Positions 1-10,192 are shown, counted from the stretch's first letter. The stretch is 64,000 bases of DNA from Serinicoccus profundi (GCF_008001015.1 NZ_CP042862.1:558001-622000); one strand, 5' to 3'. Numbers and translations are program-made. Notes: generated by a model from the sequence alone, not told the origin.

Positions 1-860
1 AGCCTCGCCGAGATCGGCGGCACGGGCGTCTTCGCCTCGGCCCTGCGCGACGCGTTGCTCGACGGGCGCATCGACCTCGCCGTGCACTCGCTCAAGGACC
101 TGCCGACCGCGCCGGCCGACGGTCTCGTGGTCGCTGCCGTGCCCGAGCGGGAGGACCCGCGCGACGTGCTCGTCGCCCGCGACGACCTCACCCTGGCCGA
201 CCTGCCCGCGGGAGCGGTCGTCGGCACCGGGTCACCGCGCCGCGCCGCCCAGCTGCGGCTGCTGCGCCCGGACCTGGAGATCCGCGACATCCGCGGCAAC
301 GTGGACTCGCGGATCCGGATGGTGCATGACCAGGTGCTCGACGCCGTCGTCCTGGCCCGGGCCGGGCTGGCTCGCCTGGACCGCCTCGCCGAGGCCACCG
401 AGGTCCTCGACCTCGACACCATGCTGCCCGCCGCCGGGCAGGGAGCGCTCGCCGTCGAGTGCCGCGCGGACGCCCCCGACCTCGCGGCCCGCCTCGCCGA
501 GGCCCTCGAGCACCCGGCCACCCGGACCGCCGTCGACGCCGAGCGTGCGGCGCTGGCCGCGCTCGAGGCCGGCTGCACGGCCCCGTCGGTGCGCTCGCCG
601 AGCTCTCGGGAGCCGACGAGCGCCGCAGCGGCGACGGCATACCCGACCCCGGCGCCGCCCACCCCGGCGGGCGGGCGCCCGCCACCCTCACCCTTCACGC
701 GTTCGCGGCCCTGGACACCGGGGCCCAGCGACGTGTGGCGACCGGCGCGAGCGATGCGCCGGAGGAGCTGGGCCGTGCCATGGCCGAGCTCCTGCTGAAC
801 CGTCCCGACCCGACCGGCCTCGTCGCCGCCGGGTCACACACACCGGAGTCCGACCTGTGA
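1..860 (+). CDS. hemC: Porphobilinogen deaminase (hydroxymethylbilane synthase), 5' end outside window, apparent frameshift
   Basis: Cytoplasmic heme-pathway enzyme that polymerises four porphobilinogens into hydroxymethylbilane. The frame is open from base 1, and the family motifs [29 protein letters not shown] and [10 protein letters not shown] are present. The cofactor-binding cysteine lies at bases 574-576 in the context AGCTAP. Directly after it, near base 585, the frame breaks. The expected continuation VGALAELSG is in the +3 frame from base 585 and runs to the TGA at 858-860, so one G appears to be missing. About 60 N-terminal residues lie outside the window. It heads the heme operon and its stop overlaps the next start (GTGA). 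An essential gene broken by one base suggests a sequence error, but a real mutation cannot be excluded. Confidence 0.92.
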
Positions 861-2500
861 GCACCGACGCCGCCCCCGTCCACCTGACCCCCGTGTCCGC
901 GCCGCCCATCGCGGCCGCCCGCGTCGCCTTCGTCGGCGCGGGACCCGGAGACCCCGGCCTGCTCACCGTGCGGGCGCGCGACTACCTCGCGGTCGCCGAT
1001 GTCGTCGTCGTCGACGCCGCCCACCGGGAGGAGGACCTCCGCCCCCTCATCAGCGAGGACACCCAGGTCGTGCGCACCGTCCGCGGCGAAGAGGGGCCGG
1101 CCCTCACCCCCGCCGCCCGCTCCAAGCTCCTGGTGCGGACCGCGTCCGCCTTCGACGACCCCACCCACCTCGTGGTCCGGCTGCTCGTCGACGAGGTCTC
1201 CGCGGGCTCGCTCGTCGACGAGGCGCGGGCCTGCCACGACGCCGGGGTCGCCTTCGAGATCGTCCCGGGCGTCAGTGCCGCCTGGGCCGTGCCCGCCTAC
1301 GCCGGGATGCTGCCCGACGGCCAGCGCGGGCAGGTCCACGTCGTCGACGCCGCCGACAACGGGGTGGACTGGTCGCACTCGGTCGCCGAGGACATCACCG
1401 TCGTGGTCCGCGGCACCCCGGGCCGGCTCCAGCGCGCCCTCCAGCAGCTGCTGCAGGCCGGTCGCCCGGGGGAGAGCCCGCTCGCCCTCACCGCCCACGG
1501 CACCACGACCACCCAGCAGACCCTCGTGACGACCCTGCAGGAGCTGCTCGACAACAGCTCCGACCTCGAGGAGGACGCCGTCGCCGTCGTGGGTCGACCG
1601 GTCGAGCTGCGCGCCGAGCTGTCCTGGTGGGAGTCCAAGCCGCTCTTCGGCTGGTCGATCCTCGTGCCGCGGACCAAGGAGCAGTCGGGGCCGATGACCG
1701 ACCGGATCGCGGGCTACGGCGCGAGCGCCTCCGTGGTCCCCACGATCAGCGTGGAGCCTCCTCGCACGCCCCAGCAGATGGACCGCGCCGTCAAGGGTCT
1801 CGTGACCGGACGGTATGAGTGGATCGGCTTCACCTCGGTCAACGCCGTGCGCGCCGTGCGGGAGAAGTTCGAGGCGCTCGGGCTCGACGCCCGAGCCTTC
1901 GCGGGCCTCAAGCTGGCCGCGGTCGGCGGGGTCACCGCGGAGGCGCTGCGCGAGTGGGGTCTGGAGCCCGACCTCGTGCCGGACGGCGAGCAGTCCGCCC
2001 GTGGCCTGCTGGAGTCCTGGCCGCCCTTCGATGAGGTACTCGACCCGATCAACCGGGTCTTCCTGCCGCGTGCCGACATCGCCACCGACACCCTCGTGGC
2101 GGGCCTGGAGGCGATGGGCTGGGAGGTCGACGACGTGACGGCCTACCGCACCGTCCGCGCGGCGCCCCCCGCCGCGCCGGTGCGTGAGGCCATCAAGGGC
2201 GGCGCCTTCGACGCCGTCTGCTTCACCTCCTCCTCCACCGTCCGCAACCTCGTGGGCATCGCCGGCAAGCCGCACCCCACCACGATCGTCGCCTGCATCG
2301 GGCCCGCGACCGCCAAGGCGGCCGAGGAGCACGGTCTGCGGGTGGATGTCGTGGCCCCCGAGCCGAGCGCGGCCAGCCTCGTCGACGCCCTGGCCGAGCA
2401 CACCCGGGGGCTCATGGCCGAGGCCCAGGCGCAGGGCGAGGAGTTCGTCCGCCCGAGCCGGCGCAAGCCTGCCCCCCGGCGCGCACGGTCGCGCCGGTGA
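857..2500 (+). CDS. hemD: Uroporphyrinogen-III methyltransferase-like / uroporphyrinogen-III synthase fusion (HemD)
   Basis: A 547-residue two-domain protein of the actinobacterial CobA-HemD fusion type. The N-terminal half (about residues 22-265) is a tetrapyrrole methylase fold with the motif [10 protein letters not shown] at residues 27-36. The usual YDxLV motif is replaced by VDAAH, so methyltransferase activity is uncertain. The C-terminal half (about 265-535) matches uroporphyrinogen-III synthase ([46 protein letters not shown]), which closes hydroxymethylbilane to uroporphyrinogen III. The protein ends in a basic Arg/Pro tail. The GTG at 857 overlaps the hemC stop and was chosen for that coupling; the upstream open frame is a shadow of hemC. 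It overlaps hemB by 4 nt. Confidence 0.93.
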   Translation: MSTDAAPVHLTPVSAPPIAAARVAFVGAGPGDPGLLTVRARDYLAVADVVVVDAAHREEDLRPLISEDTQVVRTVRGEEGPALTPAARSKLLVRTASAFDDPTHLVVRLLVDEVSAGSLVDEARACHDAGVAFEIVPGVSAAWAVPAYAGMLPDGQRGQVHVVDAADNGVDWSHSVAEDITVVVRGTPGRLQRALQQLLQAGRPGESPLALTAHGTTTTQQTLVTTLQELLDNSSDLEEDAVAVVGRPVELRAELSWWESKPLFGWSILVPRTKEQSGPMTDRIAGYGASASVVPTISVEPPRTPQQMDRAVKGLVTGRYEWIGFTSVNAVRAVREKFEALGLDARAFAGLKLAAVGGVTAEALREWGLEPDLVPDGEQSARGLLESWPPFDEVLDPINRVFLPRADIATDTLVAGLEAMGWEVDDVTAYRTVRAAPPAAPVREAIKGGAFDAVCFTSSSTVRNLVGIAGKPHPTTIVACIGPATAKAAEEHGLRVDVVAPEPSAASLVDALAEHTRGLMAEAQAQGEEFVRPSRRKPAPRRARSRR

Positions 2501-3489
2501 CCGCATACACCCGACCGCAGGAGCGACCGCGGCGGCTGCGCTCGACGCCCGCCCTGCGCCGGCTGGTGGCGCAGACCCGGCTGCACCCGGCCGAGCTCGT
2601 GCTCCCGGTCTTCGTCCGCGACGGCATCGAGGAGCCGCAGCCGATCCGCTCCATGCCCGGGGTCGTGCAGCACACGCCGACGAGCGTGGTGCAGGCCGCC
2701 CGGGAGGCGCGCGCCGCCGGGGTGGGCGGGATCATGGTCTTCGGGGTGCCGCGGCCGGAGGACAAGGACGCGACCGGACAGGTCGGCCTGCGGGCGGACG
2801 GCGTGCTCAACGCCGCGCTGCGGACCCTGCGCGAGGAGCTCGGGGACGAGACGGTGCTCATGAGCGACCTGTGCCTGGACGAGTTCACCGACCACGGGCA
2901 CTGCGGGGTCCTGGATCAGCGGGGCCGGGTCGACAACGACGCCACCCTGGAGATCTACGCCGAGATGGCGATCGCCCAGGCCCGGGCCGGAGCCCACGTC
3001 GTCGGACCCAGCGGGATGATGGACGGCCAGGTGCAGGTGGTGCGCGAGGCGCTCGACGGGGCAGGGCATCAGGACGTCGCCGTCCTCGCCTACACCGCGA
3101 AGTACGCCAGCGCCTGCTACGGCCCGTTCCGCGAGGCCGTGGCCTCGACGCTCACCGGTGACCGCACGACCTACCAGCAGGACCCCGCTAACCGCACCGA
3201 GAGCCTGCGCGAGCTTCGGCTCGACCTCGAGCAGGGCGCCGACATGGTCATGGTCAAGCCGGCGCTGCCCTACCTCGACGTGCTTGCTGATGTCGCCGCG
3301 ACCGCGGACGTGCCCGTGGCGGCCTACCAGGTGAGCGGGGAGTACGCAATGATCGAGGCGGCCGCCTCCCAGGGACTCCTGGACCGGGACCGTATGGTGA
3401 TGGAATCGTTGACGTCGATCCGCCGAGCAGGGGCTCAGGTGGTCCTCACGTACTACGCGACGGAGGCGGCGCGACTCCTAGGAGGGTGA
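2497..3489 (+). CDS. hemB: Delta-aminolevulinic acid dehydratase (porphobilinogen synthase)
   Basis: A 330-residue enzyme condensing two 5-aminolevulinate molecules into porphobilinogen. The two Schiff-base lysines are visible: Lys202 in [12 protein letters not shown] and Lys254 in [12 protein letters not shown]. The metal loop reads [14 protein letters not shown]. The middle zinc cysteine of the zinc-dependent enzymes is an Asp here, pointing to the magnesium/potassium-dependent class. The GTG start at 2497 overlaps the hemD stop by 4 nt, and a MarR gene follows 6 nt after the stop. It belongs to the hemC-hemD-hemB operon. Confidence 0.97.
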   Translation: MTAYTRPQERPRRLRSTPALRRLVAQTRLHPAELVLPVFVRDGIEEPQPIRSMPGVVQHTPTSVVQAAREARAAGVGGIMVFGVPRPEDKDATGQVGLRADGVLNAALRTLREELGDETVLMSDLCLDEFTDHGHCGVLDQRGRVDNDATLEIYAEMAIAQARAGAHVVGPSGMMDGQVQVVREALDGAGHQDVAVLAYTAKYASACYGPFREAVASTLTGDRTTYQQDPANRTESLRELRLDLEQGADMVMVKPALPYLDVLADVAATADVPVAAYQVSGEYAMIEAAASQGLLDRDRMVMESLTSIRRAGAQVVLTYYATEAARLLGG

Positions 3490-3495
3490 TGGGGC

Positions 3496-3969
3496 ATGGT
3501 GCGGTGGCTGGACGATGAGGAGCAGCGGGCCTGGCGCGCCATCCTGCGTGCGTCGCACCTCATGACGCTGATCATGGAGGAGGCGCTGGACGAGTTCGGG
3601 GTCTCCCTCGGTGAGTACGAGCTCATGAGCATGGTGTCGGAGGCGCCCGGGTGGCAGATGCGGATGGCCGAGCTGGCCCACCTCGTGGTCCAGTCGCGCA
3701 GTCGCGTGAGCCACACGGCGACGCGGTTGGAGAAGCGCGGCTGGGTGGAGCGGGTCCGTGCCCCGCAGGACCGTCGCGGTGTCGTCCTCGTGCTGACGGC
3801 GGCGGGTCAGGAGCAGCTGGTCAAGCTCGCCCCGGTGCACGTGGAGAGCGTGCGCGCGGCCCTCATCGACCACGTGACCCGCGAGGAGCTCGTCGCGCAG
3901 GGGGAGGTCATGCGTCGCGTCGTGCGCGCCACCCGGCACCGGGACGACGAGGCGCTGGACGCCGTCTGA
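3496..3969 (+). CDS. MarR-family transcriptional regulator within the heme operon
   Basis: A 157-residue winged-helix regulator. The core (residues about 30-120) has the MarR pattern: helix-turn-helix WQMRMAELAHLVVQSRSRVS, then SHTATRLEKRGWVERV and the wing basic motif PQDRRGVVLVLT. It is preceded by GGAGGG and lies 6 nt downstream of hemB, so it is probably co-transcribed with the heme genes. Its ligand is not evident from sequence. Heme, redox or phenolic signals are all possible, and the position suggests but does not prove control of the local heme or cytochrome genes. The downstream hemL has its own promoter. Confidence 0.9.
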   Translation: MVRWLDDEEQRAWRAILRASHLMTLIMEEALDEFGVSLGEYELMSMVSEAPGWQMRMAELAHLVVQSRSRVSHTATRLEKRGWVERVRAPQDRRGVVLVLTAAGQEQLVKLAPVHVESVRAALIDHVTREELVAQGEVMRRVVRATRHRDDEALDAV

Positions 3970-4004
3970 GCCGCACCACCGGCGGCTCCCAGGACCCCCG
4001 CTCG

Positions 4005-4010
4005 TAGGCT
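4005..4010 (+). promoter_or_regulatory. -10 element of leaderless hemL promoter
   Basis: TAGGCT ends 6 nt before the hemL ATG. No Shine-Dalgarno sequence fits between, so the transcript probably starts at the ATG itself. Confidence 0.6.
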
Positions 4011-4016
4011 GGGACC

Positions 4017-5339
4017 ATGACCGTCCCGCCCGTGAACCACCCTGACGACGCCCCCGCCTCCCGCGCCCTCCTCGACCGGGCCCGGGCCGTCATCCCCGGC
4101 GGGGTGAACTCCCCGGTGCGGGCCTTCCGTTCGGTCGGCGGCACCCCGCGATTCATGGAGCGGGCGCAGGGGCCGTGGCTCTGGGACGCCGACGGGCGCC
4201 GCTACCTCGACCTCGTGTGCTCCTGGGGCCCGATGATCCTCGGGCACGCGCACCCCGACGTCCGCGCCGCGGTCGCCGAGGCCGCGGCCGACGGTTTCTC
4301 CTTCGGTATGCCCACCGCCCGGGAGGTCGCCCTCGCTGAGGAGATCGTGGCCCGGGTGGAGCCGGTCGAGCAGGTGCGCCTGGTCAACTCCGGCACCGAG
4401 GCGACGATGAGCGCCATCCGGCTGGCCCGCGGGTTCACCGGCCGCTCCACGGTCGTGAAGTTCGCCGGTTGCTACCACGGCCACGTCGACGCGCTCCTGG
4501 CCTCCGCCGGCTCGGGTGTCGCGACCTTCGGCCTCCCGGACAGCCCCGGGGTCCCGGCCTCGGCCGCCTCGGAGACGATCGTCCTGCCCTACAACGACCT
4601 CCCCGCGCTGGAGGCCGCCTTCGCCGAGCGCGGCAGCGAGATCGCCGCCGTCATCACCGAGGCCGCCGCCGGCAACATGGGGGTGGTGCCCCCGGCGCCC
4701 GGGTTCACCGACGCCCTGCGCCGCCTCACCCGGCAGCACGGCGCCCTCCTCGTGAGCGACGAGGTGATGACCGGCTTCCGCTGCTCGCGCTCGGGGTGGC
4801 TCGGGCTGGAGGGCGTGCCGGAGGGCGGCGCCCCCGACCTGTTCACCTTCGGCAAGGTCATGGGGGGCGGCTTCCCGGCCGCGGCCTTCGGTGGCCGGGC
4901 CGACGTCATGGCCCAGCTCGCCCCCGAGGGCCCCGTCTACCAGGCCGGCACGTTGTCCGGCAACCCCCTCGCGTCGGCGGCCGGCCTGGCCACCCTCCAA
5001 CGGTGCACCGACGAGGTCTACCAGCGCCTCGACGAGGTCAGCGAGGCGCTCGCCGGTGCGGTGACCGACGCCTTCACGCGGCACGGCATACCCCACCGGA
5101 TCCAGTGGGCGGGGTCGATGTTCAGCGTCTTCTTCCGCGAGGGCGCGGTGCACGGCTACGACGAGGCCAAGGACCAGGACACCGCGCTCTTCGGCCGGTT
5201 CTTCCACGCCATGCTGCGGCGCGGCGTGCACCTGCCGCCGAGCTGCTTCGAGTCGTGGTTCGTCTCGGCCGCGCACGACGACGAGGCGGTCGAGCACGCG
5301 GTGCGGGCCATCGAGGACAGCGCTGCCGAGGTCGCCTGA
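4017..5339 (+). CDS. hemL: Glutamate-1-semialdehyde 2,1-aminomutase
   Basis: A 440-residue PLP-dependent class-III aminotransferase-fold enzyme that makes 5-aminolevulinate from glutamate-1-semialdehyde in the C5 heme pathway. Diagnostic motifs are [18 protein letters not shown] at the N-terminus, [16 protein letters not shown], the substrate loop [25 protein letters not shown], and the PLP lysine Lys280 in [14 protein letters not shown]. The length is normal. The ATG at 4017 is supported by the TAGGCT hexamer just upstream. The codon for Ile in HGIPHR is the very rare ATA, inside a copy of the GGCATACC word discussed in the findings. Confidence 0.98.
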   Translation: MTVPPVNHPDDAPASRALLDRARAVIPGGVNSPVRAFRSVGGTPRFMERAQGPWLWDADGRRYLDLVCSWGPMILGHAHPDVRAAVAEAAADGFSFGMPTAREVALAEEIVARVEPVEQVRLVNSGTEATMSAIRLARGFTGRSTVVKFAGCYHGHVDALLASAGSGVATFGLPDSPGVPASAASETIVLPYNDLPALEAAFAERGSEIAAVITEAAAGNMGVVPPAPGFTDALRRLTRQHGALLVSDEVMTGFRCSRSGWLGLEGVPEGGAPDLFTFGKVMGGGFPAAAFGGRADVMAQLAPEGPVYQAGTLSGNPLASAAGLATLQRCTDEVYQRLDEVSEALAGAVTDAFTRHGIPHRIQWAGSMFSVFFREGAVHGYDEAKDQDTALFGRFFHAMLRRGVHLPPSCFESWFVSAAHDDEAVEHAVRAIEDSAAEVA

Positions 5340-5386
5340 ACAGGCGTCCCAGCAGGCGCTCAGCCTGCCGTGGGAGAATCACGCGC

Positions 5387-6097
5387 ATGTCTGGAGCCGA
5401 CGGTCTGCCCCCCAGCGACGGCACGCCGCGGACCCTGCACGACGGCAGCCCGGTCACCCTCGTGCACGTCGTGCGCCACGGTGAGGTGCACAACCCCGAG
5501 CGCATCCTCTACGGCCGGCTCCCCGGATACCACCTCTCCGACCTCGGGCAGCAGATGGCGCGGACGGCCGCCGACCACCTGGCCGACCGCGACATCCGCC
5601 GGGTGGTGTCCTCGCCGCTGGAGCGGGCGCAGGAGACGGCCGCGCCGATCGCGGCGGCCCACGGCCTCGACGTCGCCTCCGACGAGCGCTTCCTCGAGAG
5701 CGGCAACATCTTCGAGGGGGAGCGGGTGGACCGCCGGATGCTCGCCGAACCACGGCACTGGCCGGCCTACGTCAATCCCTTCCGCCCGTCGTGGGGGGAG
5801 CCCTACACCGAGATCGCGACCCGGATGCGGTCCGGACTGGAGGACCTGCGCGAGCAGGTCGAGGGCTACGAGGGGGTCGTCGTCAGCCACCAGCTGCCGA
5901 TCTGGACGCTGCGCCGCGCGATTACCGGCCGGCGCCTCTGGCACCACCCGCGACACCGTGAGTGCAGCCTGGCGTCGGTGACGACCGTGCTCTTCCACGG
6001 GGTCCTGCCCGTGCGGGTGATGTATGCCGAGCCGGCCGCCCACCTGCTCCCGGCCGCGGTGGACGTGACCGGCACGGCGGAGCCGGTGGCGCCGTGA
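5387..6097 (+). CDS. Histidine phosphatase (phosphoglycerate mutase-like) family protein
   Basis: A 236-residue member of the histidine phosphatase superfamily. The catalytic phosphohistidine is His31 in VHVVRHGEVHNP, and SSPLERAQETA and VVVSHQLPIWTLR supply the other active-site Arg and His. The substrate is unknown. The same family member sits between hemL and the thioredoxin/ccs genes in mycobacteria (Rv0525 position), so it is part of a conserved heme/cytochrome neighbourhood. The start was chosen at the ATG 5387. A GAGAAT hexamer lies 7 nt upstream, so this too may be leaderless. The stop overlaps the next start (GTGA). Confidence 0.9.
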   Translation: MSGADGLPPSDGTPRTLHDGSPVTLVHVVRHGEVHNPERILYGRLPGYHLSDLGQQMARTAADHLADRDIRRVVSSPLERAQETAAPIAAAHGLDVASDERFLESGNIFEGERVDRRMLAEPRHWPAYVNPFRPSWGEPYTEIATRMRSGLEDLREQVEGYEGVVVSHQLPIWTLRRAITGRRLWHHPRHRECSLASVTTVLFHGVLPVRVMYAEPAAHLLPAAVDVTGTAEPVAP

Positions 6098-6735
6098 GCG
6101 GCCGCAGTCACCCTCGCCGCCGCCTGGCGGTCCCGGCGACGGCGATGCTCGTCCTCGCGCTCGGCGCCTGCTCCGGCGACGACGGCACCAGCATCACCGA
6201 CCAGATGCGCCAGGGAGACCAGAAGGGCTACGTGCAGGGCGACGGGTCGATCCAGCAGGTCGCCGCTGCTGACCGCGACGAGGAGGTGACCCTTGAGGGC
6301 ACCACCCTGGAGGACGAGCCCTGGAGCAGCACCGAGCACGCCGGCGAGGTGGTCGTCGTCAACGTCTGGGGCTCCTGGTGCGGCCCGTGCGTCGCCGAGA
6401 TCCCTGCGCTCGTCGAGGTCGAGAGCGCGTTCCGCGAGGCGGGGGAGCCGGTGACCTTCATCGGGCTCAACTCCCGTGACACGGTGCCCAACGCCCGGGC
6501 GTTCGAGAAGAAGTACGCCATCCCCTACCCCTCGTTGCAGGACGACGGCGGCCGGACCCGCGCCCAGCTCGGCAGCCTGGCGGTGGCCACGCCCACCACG
6601 CTCGTGATCGACGGCGAGGGGCGGTTGGCCGCCCGCGTGAGCGGGGAGGTCGAGGCCAGCACGTTGCGCGGTCTCATCGCCGACGTCCTCGCGGACGGGA
6701 CCGTCGAGGCGGGCGGGGACGGGACCTCGAGGTGA
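6094..6735 (+). CDS. TlpA/ResA-like thioredoxin lipoprotein for cytochrome c maturation
   Basis: A 213-residue exported thiol-disulfide protein. The N-terminus is a lipoprotein signal (basic RRR stretch, hydrophobic segment, lipobox LGAC with the lipidated Cys26). The thioredoxin fold starts near residue 80 and carries the redox motif WCGPC (Cys96 and Cys99), followed by a cis-Pro region ATPTTLVI. Expected role: keeping apocytochrome c heme-binding cysteines reduced outside the membrane, with electrons from CcdA encoded next. GTG 6094 overlaps the upstream stop, and its own stop overlaps the ccdA start. Confidence 0.93.
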   Translation: MSGRSHPRRRLAVPATAMLVLALGACSGDDGTSITDQMRQGDQKGYVQGDGSIQQVAAADRDEEVTLEGTTLEDEPWSSTEHAGEVVVVNVWGSWCGPCVAEIPALVEVESAFREAGEPVTFIGLNSRDTVPNARAFEKKYAIPYPSLQDDGGRTRAQLGSLAVATPTTLVIDGEGRLAARVSGEVEASTLRGLIADVLADGTVEAGGDGTSR

Positions 6736-7499
6736 GCGACCTCGTCCTCACCGGTCCGCTGCTGCTGGCCGTCGGCGTCGCCGCGCTCGCCGGGGTCGTC
6801 TCCTTCGCCTCGCCGTGCGTCCTCCCGCTCGTGCCCGGCTTCCTCGGCTACCTCGGGGGTATGACGCCCGGTCGCCCGGGCGCTGCCGCCGCCAGGGGCG
6901 AGGCCGACGCGCCGGGGCGTGGTCGGCTGGTGCTCGGCGCGCTGCTCTTCGTCCTCGGCTTCACGGCCGTCTTCCTGCTCATGAGCGTGGCCATCTCCGG
7001 TCTCGGGCTGACCCTCATCGAGCACCAGGGCCTCCTGCTGCGGGTGGCCGGGCTGGTCGTCATCGCCCTCGGCCTGATCATGATCGTCCAGCCGGGCAGC
7101 TCCTGGCAGGTGCGCTGGCGCCCCGCCGCCGGGCTCGCCGGTGCGCCGCTGCTGGGCGTGGCCTTCGGGCTGGGTTTCACCGCGTGCACGGGGCCGGCGC
7201 TCGCCGCGATCCAGACCCTGGGCACCTCGATCCTGCCGGGCGAGGGCCAGCTGGGTCGCGCGGTCGTGCTGGGCACGGCCTACAGCCTCGGTCTGGGCCT
7301 GCCCTTCCTGCTCGTCGCGGCCGGCGTCGGCTGGGTGAGCCGGGCCTCGCGCTGGCTGCGCGACCACTACCTGATCATCCAGCGGGTCGGTGGGGGACTG
7401 CTCGTCGTGCTGGGGCTACTCATGCTCACCGGGGTGTGGGCCGGGTTGACGGCCTGGGTGCAGGCGCAGCTCGTCAGCGGTTTCGAGACGGTGCTCTAG
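6732..7499 (+). CDS. ccdA: Cytochrome c biogenesis protein CcdA
   Basis: A 255-residue polytopic membrane protein (about six helices) of the DsbD-transmembrane family. It shuttles electrons from cytoplasmic thioredoxin to the extracytoplasmic thioredoxin encoded upstream. The two redox cysteines sit in ASPCVLPLVPGFLGYLGG near the N-terminus and in GLGFTACTGPALAAI. It overlaps the TlpA-like gene by 4 nt and directly abuts resB (TAG then ATG), consistent with one operon. Confidence 0.95.
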   Translation: MSDLVLTGPLLLAVGVAALAGVVSFASPCVLPLVPGFLGYLGGMTPGRPGAAAARGEADAPGRGRLVLGALLFVLGFTAVFLLMSVAISGLGLTLIEHQGLLLRVAGLVVIALGLIMIVQPGSSWQVRWRPAAGLAGAPLLGVAFGLGFTACTGPALAAIQTLGTSILPGEGQLGRAVVLGTAYSLGLGLPFLLVAAGVGWVSRASRWLRDHYLIIQRVGGGLLVVLGLLMLTGVWAGLTAWVQAQLVSGFETVL

Positions 7500-9167
7500 A
7501 TGGCGACCGACCAGCAGCCGCGGCAGCGGATCGAGGCGAGCTACCCCAAGGACCGCACCGCCCTGGGCGGGCCCCGCCTCGGGCCGGTCGGCTGGGCGCG
7601 CTGGGCGTGGCGGCAGCTGACGAGCATGCGCACCGCGCTCGCGCTGCTGCTGCTCCTCGCGGTGGCCGCGATCCCCGGCTCGATCTTCCCCCAGCGCGGG
7701 GTCGACCCGGTTCGGGTGCGGCGGTACTTCGAGGACGACCCCGACCTGGCCCGGTGGTTGGACCGGCTGGGGATGTTCGACGTCTACGCCTCGCCGTGGT
7801 TCGCCTCGATCTACCTCCTGCTCATGATCAGCCTCATCGGGTGCGTGCTGCCGCGGATGCGCCAGCACCTGCGGGCCGTGCGGGCGCAGCCGCCGCGGAT
7901 CCCCGCGCGCCTGGAGCGACTCCCGGTGCACCGCCGCGTGGTCCTGGACGCCGCGCCCTCCGAGGTGGTCGCGGCGGCGCGGGCCCAGCTGGCCGGGCGA
8001 CGCTACCGGCTGCGCGAGGAGGAGGACGGCGCCCTCGTCGTGGCGGCGGAGAAGGGCTTCGCCAAGGAGACCGGCAACCTGCTCTTCCACCTGGCCCTGC
8101 TCGGCATCATCGTCTCCGTCGCGGCTGGTCACCTCTTCGGCTGGCGCGGCGAGATCATCATCAAGGAGGGCGAGTCCTGGACCTCCGGGGCGGGCACCTT
8201 CGACACCCTCAGCCTCGGCCCGCTCGTCGACGAGGCCGACATCCCCGCCTTCACCGTCGAGCTCAACGACCTGGACGTGCAGTTCGAGGCCCAGGCACAG
8301 GGTGCGCAGTTCGGCCAGCCCCGGGTCTTCGAGGGGGTGGCGACGGTCGAGGCGGACGGCGCGGAACGCCAGGTCGACTTCGGGGTCAACCAGCCGCTGT
8401 CGGTCGGGCGCACCTCGATGTACCTCCTCGGCAACGGGTATGCCCCCGTCGTCACCGTCCGCGACCCGGAGGGGGAGATCCTCTTCTCCGACGCGGTGAC
8501 CTTCTTGCCGCAGGACAACACCTACGGCTCCGACGGTGTCATCAAGGTGCCAGCGGCCGACCCCGGGCTCGGCTTCGCCGGTGGCTTCCTGCCGACCATC
8601 TCGATGGGGGAGGAGACCGGCATGACCTCCTCCTTCCCGGGGCTGGTCGACCCGGCCCTGGTCCTCACCGCCTACGAGGGCGAGCTCTTCCCCGAGGGCC
8701 GCTCGCAGTCGGTCTTCGCCCTACCGACCGAGACCCTCGACCAGGTGATGCAGGACGACGGGGAGCCGAGCCGGATGCTGCTGCGCCCCGGCGACCAGCT
8801 CGAGATCCCCGGTGACCGCGGCACCATCGAGTTCGAGACGGTGATCCGGTGGGGCGGCATGCTCGTCCGGCACGACCCGGGCCGGCTCCCCGCCTTGGTC
8901 TTCGCGGGGACGGCCCTGGTCGGGCTCGTGCTCATGCTCGGGGTCCGCCGCCGCCGGGTCTTCGTCCGCGTCCACCCTGCCGCCGGGGATCCCGCGGCCC
9001 CGGGGGCGCGGCATACTGGACTGAGCGTCGCGGCCCTGCCCAAGGGCACCGACCCCGGCCTGGACGACCTGGTCGACGGGCTCCTCGAGCGAATCACCGA
9101 GGCCTGCGGGGGTCGGCTGATCGAGCCGGGCGACGACGCACGAGACAACAACGAGGATGAGGTATGA
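7500..9167 (+). CDS. resB: Cytochrome c biogenesis protein ResB (Ccs1)
   Basis: A 555-residue membrane component of the system II heme handling and ligation complex. It shows the ResB architecture: early helices (RTALALLLLLAVAAIPGSIF, then the segment around IYLLLMISLIGCVLP), a helix at NLLFHLALLGIIVSVAAGH, a large extracytoplasmic domain (about 225-455), a last helix near LVFAGTALVGLVLMLGV, and a cytoplasmic tail. It works with CcsB to export heme and attach it to CxxCH cysteines. ATG 7500 follows the ccdA TAG without a gap. Confidence 0.95.
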   Translation: MATDQQPRQRIEASYPKDRTALGGPRLGPVGWARWAWRQLTSMRTALALLLLLAVAAIPGSIFPQRGVDPVRVRRYFEDDPDLARWLDRLGMFDVYASPWFASIYLLLMISLIGCVLPRMRQHLRAVRAQPPRIPARLERLPVHRRVVLDAAPSEVVAAARAQLAGRRYRLREEEDGALVVAAEKGFAKETGNLLFHLALLGIIVSVAAGHLFGWRGEIIIKEGESWTSGAGTFDTLSLGPLVDEADIPAFTVELNDLDVQFEAQAQGAQFGQPRVFEGVATVEADGAERQVDFGVNQPLSVGRTSMYLLGNGYAPVVTVRDPEGEILFSDAVTFLPQDNTYGSDGVIKVPAADPGLGFAGGFLPTISMGEETGMTSSFPGLVDPALVLTAYEGELFPEGRSQSVFALPTETLDQVMQDDGEPSRMLLRPGDQLEIPGDRGTIEFETVIRWGGMLVRHDPGRLPALVFAGTALVGLVLMLGVRRRRVFVRVHPAAGDPAAPGARHTGLSVAALPKGTDPGLDDLVDGLLERITEACGGRLIEPGDDARDNNEDEV

Positions 9168-10192
9168 CGAACGCTTCCCTGGCGCAGGCCAGCGACATCG
9201 CGATCTGGGCCGCCATCGTGGTGCTGGCGGTGGCGATGCTCGCCTTCTCGGTGCACCTCGCGGTCACCGGCTCGGCGAGGACGCGGCGGGCCGAGCGGCC
9301 AACGCTGGACGAGCGGCGCGGCGTCCCGGTGTCGGCGGGCGCGAGCCGTCACGCCGACGCCGCCCACGCCCCTGACGTCCACGCCGCGGGTCCTGGCTCC
9401 GCCACCACGGTCCCCGCCTCACCCACCGACCGGCCCGCCCCCTCGCGCCGCTGGGGTGTCATCGGTCTCCAGCTCACCTGGCTGGGCACCTTCCTCGTCG
9501 TCGGCGGCACCGTGCTGCGCGGGCTGTCGGTGAGCCGGGCGCCGCTGGGCAACATGTACGAGTTCGCGCTCTTCACCGCCTCCTTCGCGCTCGTGGTCTA
9601 CTCCGCGTGGAGCCTGCGCAAGGACCGGCTCTGGCTGGGCGCCTTCGTCGTCGTGCCGGTGCTGCTCATCCTCGGCGCCGCCAAGCTGTGGTGGTACACC
9701 GAGGCCTCCCAGCTCATGCCCGCCCTCGACAACATCTGGCTGGTCATCCACGTGACCATCGCCACCTTGTCGATCGCCCTCTTCCTGCTCGGGGCGGCGG
9801 TGGCGACGGCCTACCTGCTGCGCGACAGCGCCCAGCGCAAGGGCGAGGTGCGGGGCTGGCTCGCGGCCCTGCCGGAGGCGGTGACGCTGGAGCGGATCAC
9901 CTACGGCGTGCACATCGTCGCCTTCCCGCTGTGGACCTTCGCCGTGATGTCCGGCGCCATCTGGGCCGAGCAGGCCTGGGGCCGCTACTGGGGCTGGGAC
10001 CCCAAGGAGACGTGGAGCTTCGTCATCTGGGTGGTGTATGCCGCCTACCTGCACGCCCGCGCGACCTCCGGATGGACGACGCGCAAGGCGACCTGGGTGG
10101 CCATCGCCGGCTTCGGCTGCATCGTGGTCAACTACACCGTGGTCAACCTGCTCATGACCGGGCTGCACTCCTACTCCGGGGTGGCCAATTGA
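9164..10192 (+). CDS. ccsB: Cytochrome c biogenesis protein CcsB (CcsA/ResC family)
   Basis: A 342-residue polytopic heme-handling protein, partner of ResB in system II. The WWD heme-binding signature is present as WGRYWGWDPKETWSFVIW near residue 275. The conserved histidines lie in LVIHVTIATLS and GVHIVAFPLWTF. The first about 95 residues hold one helix and a long variable, Pro/Ala-rich linker. The ATGA overlap with resB supports translational coupling. Confidence 0.96.
   Translation: MTNASLAQASDIAIWAAIVVLAVAMLAFSVHLAVTGSARTRRAERPTLDERRGVPVSAGASRHADAAHAPDVHAAGPGSATTVPASPTDRPAPSRRWGVIGLQLTWLGTFLVVGGTVLRGLSVSRAPLGNMYEFALFTASFALVVYSAWSLRKDRLWLGAFVVVPVLLILGAAKLWWYTEASQLMPALDNIWLVIHVTIATLSIALFLLGAAVATAYLLRDSAQRKGEVRGWLAALPEAVTLERITYGVHIVAFPLWTFAVMSGAIWAEQAWGRYWGWDPKETWSFVIWVVYAAYLHARATSGWTTRKATWVAIAGFGCIVVNYTVVNLLMTGLHSYSGVAN

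Noticed and set aside
695-2506. 603-codon minus-strand open frame opposite the hemD fusion
   Set aside because: It mirrors the codons of a clearly conserved gene; long antisense frames are expected at this GC content, and the product resembles nothing.
4469-6097. 542-residue protein ending in the histidine phosphatase
   Set aside because: The first about 300 codons are a shadow of hemL; the real start is at 5387.
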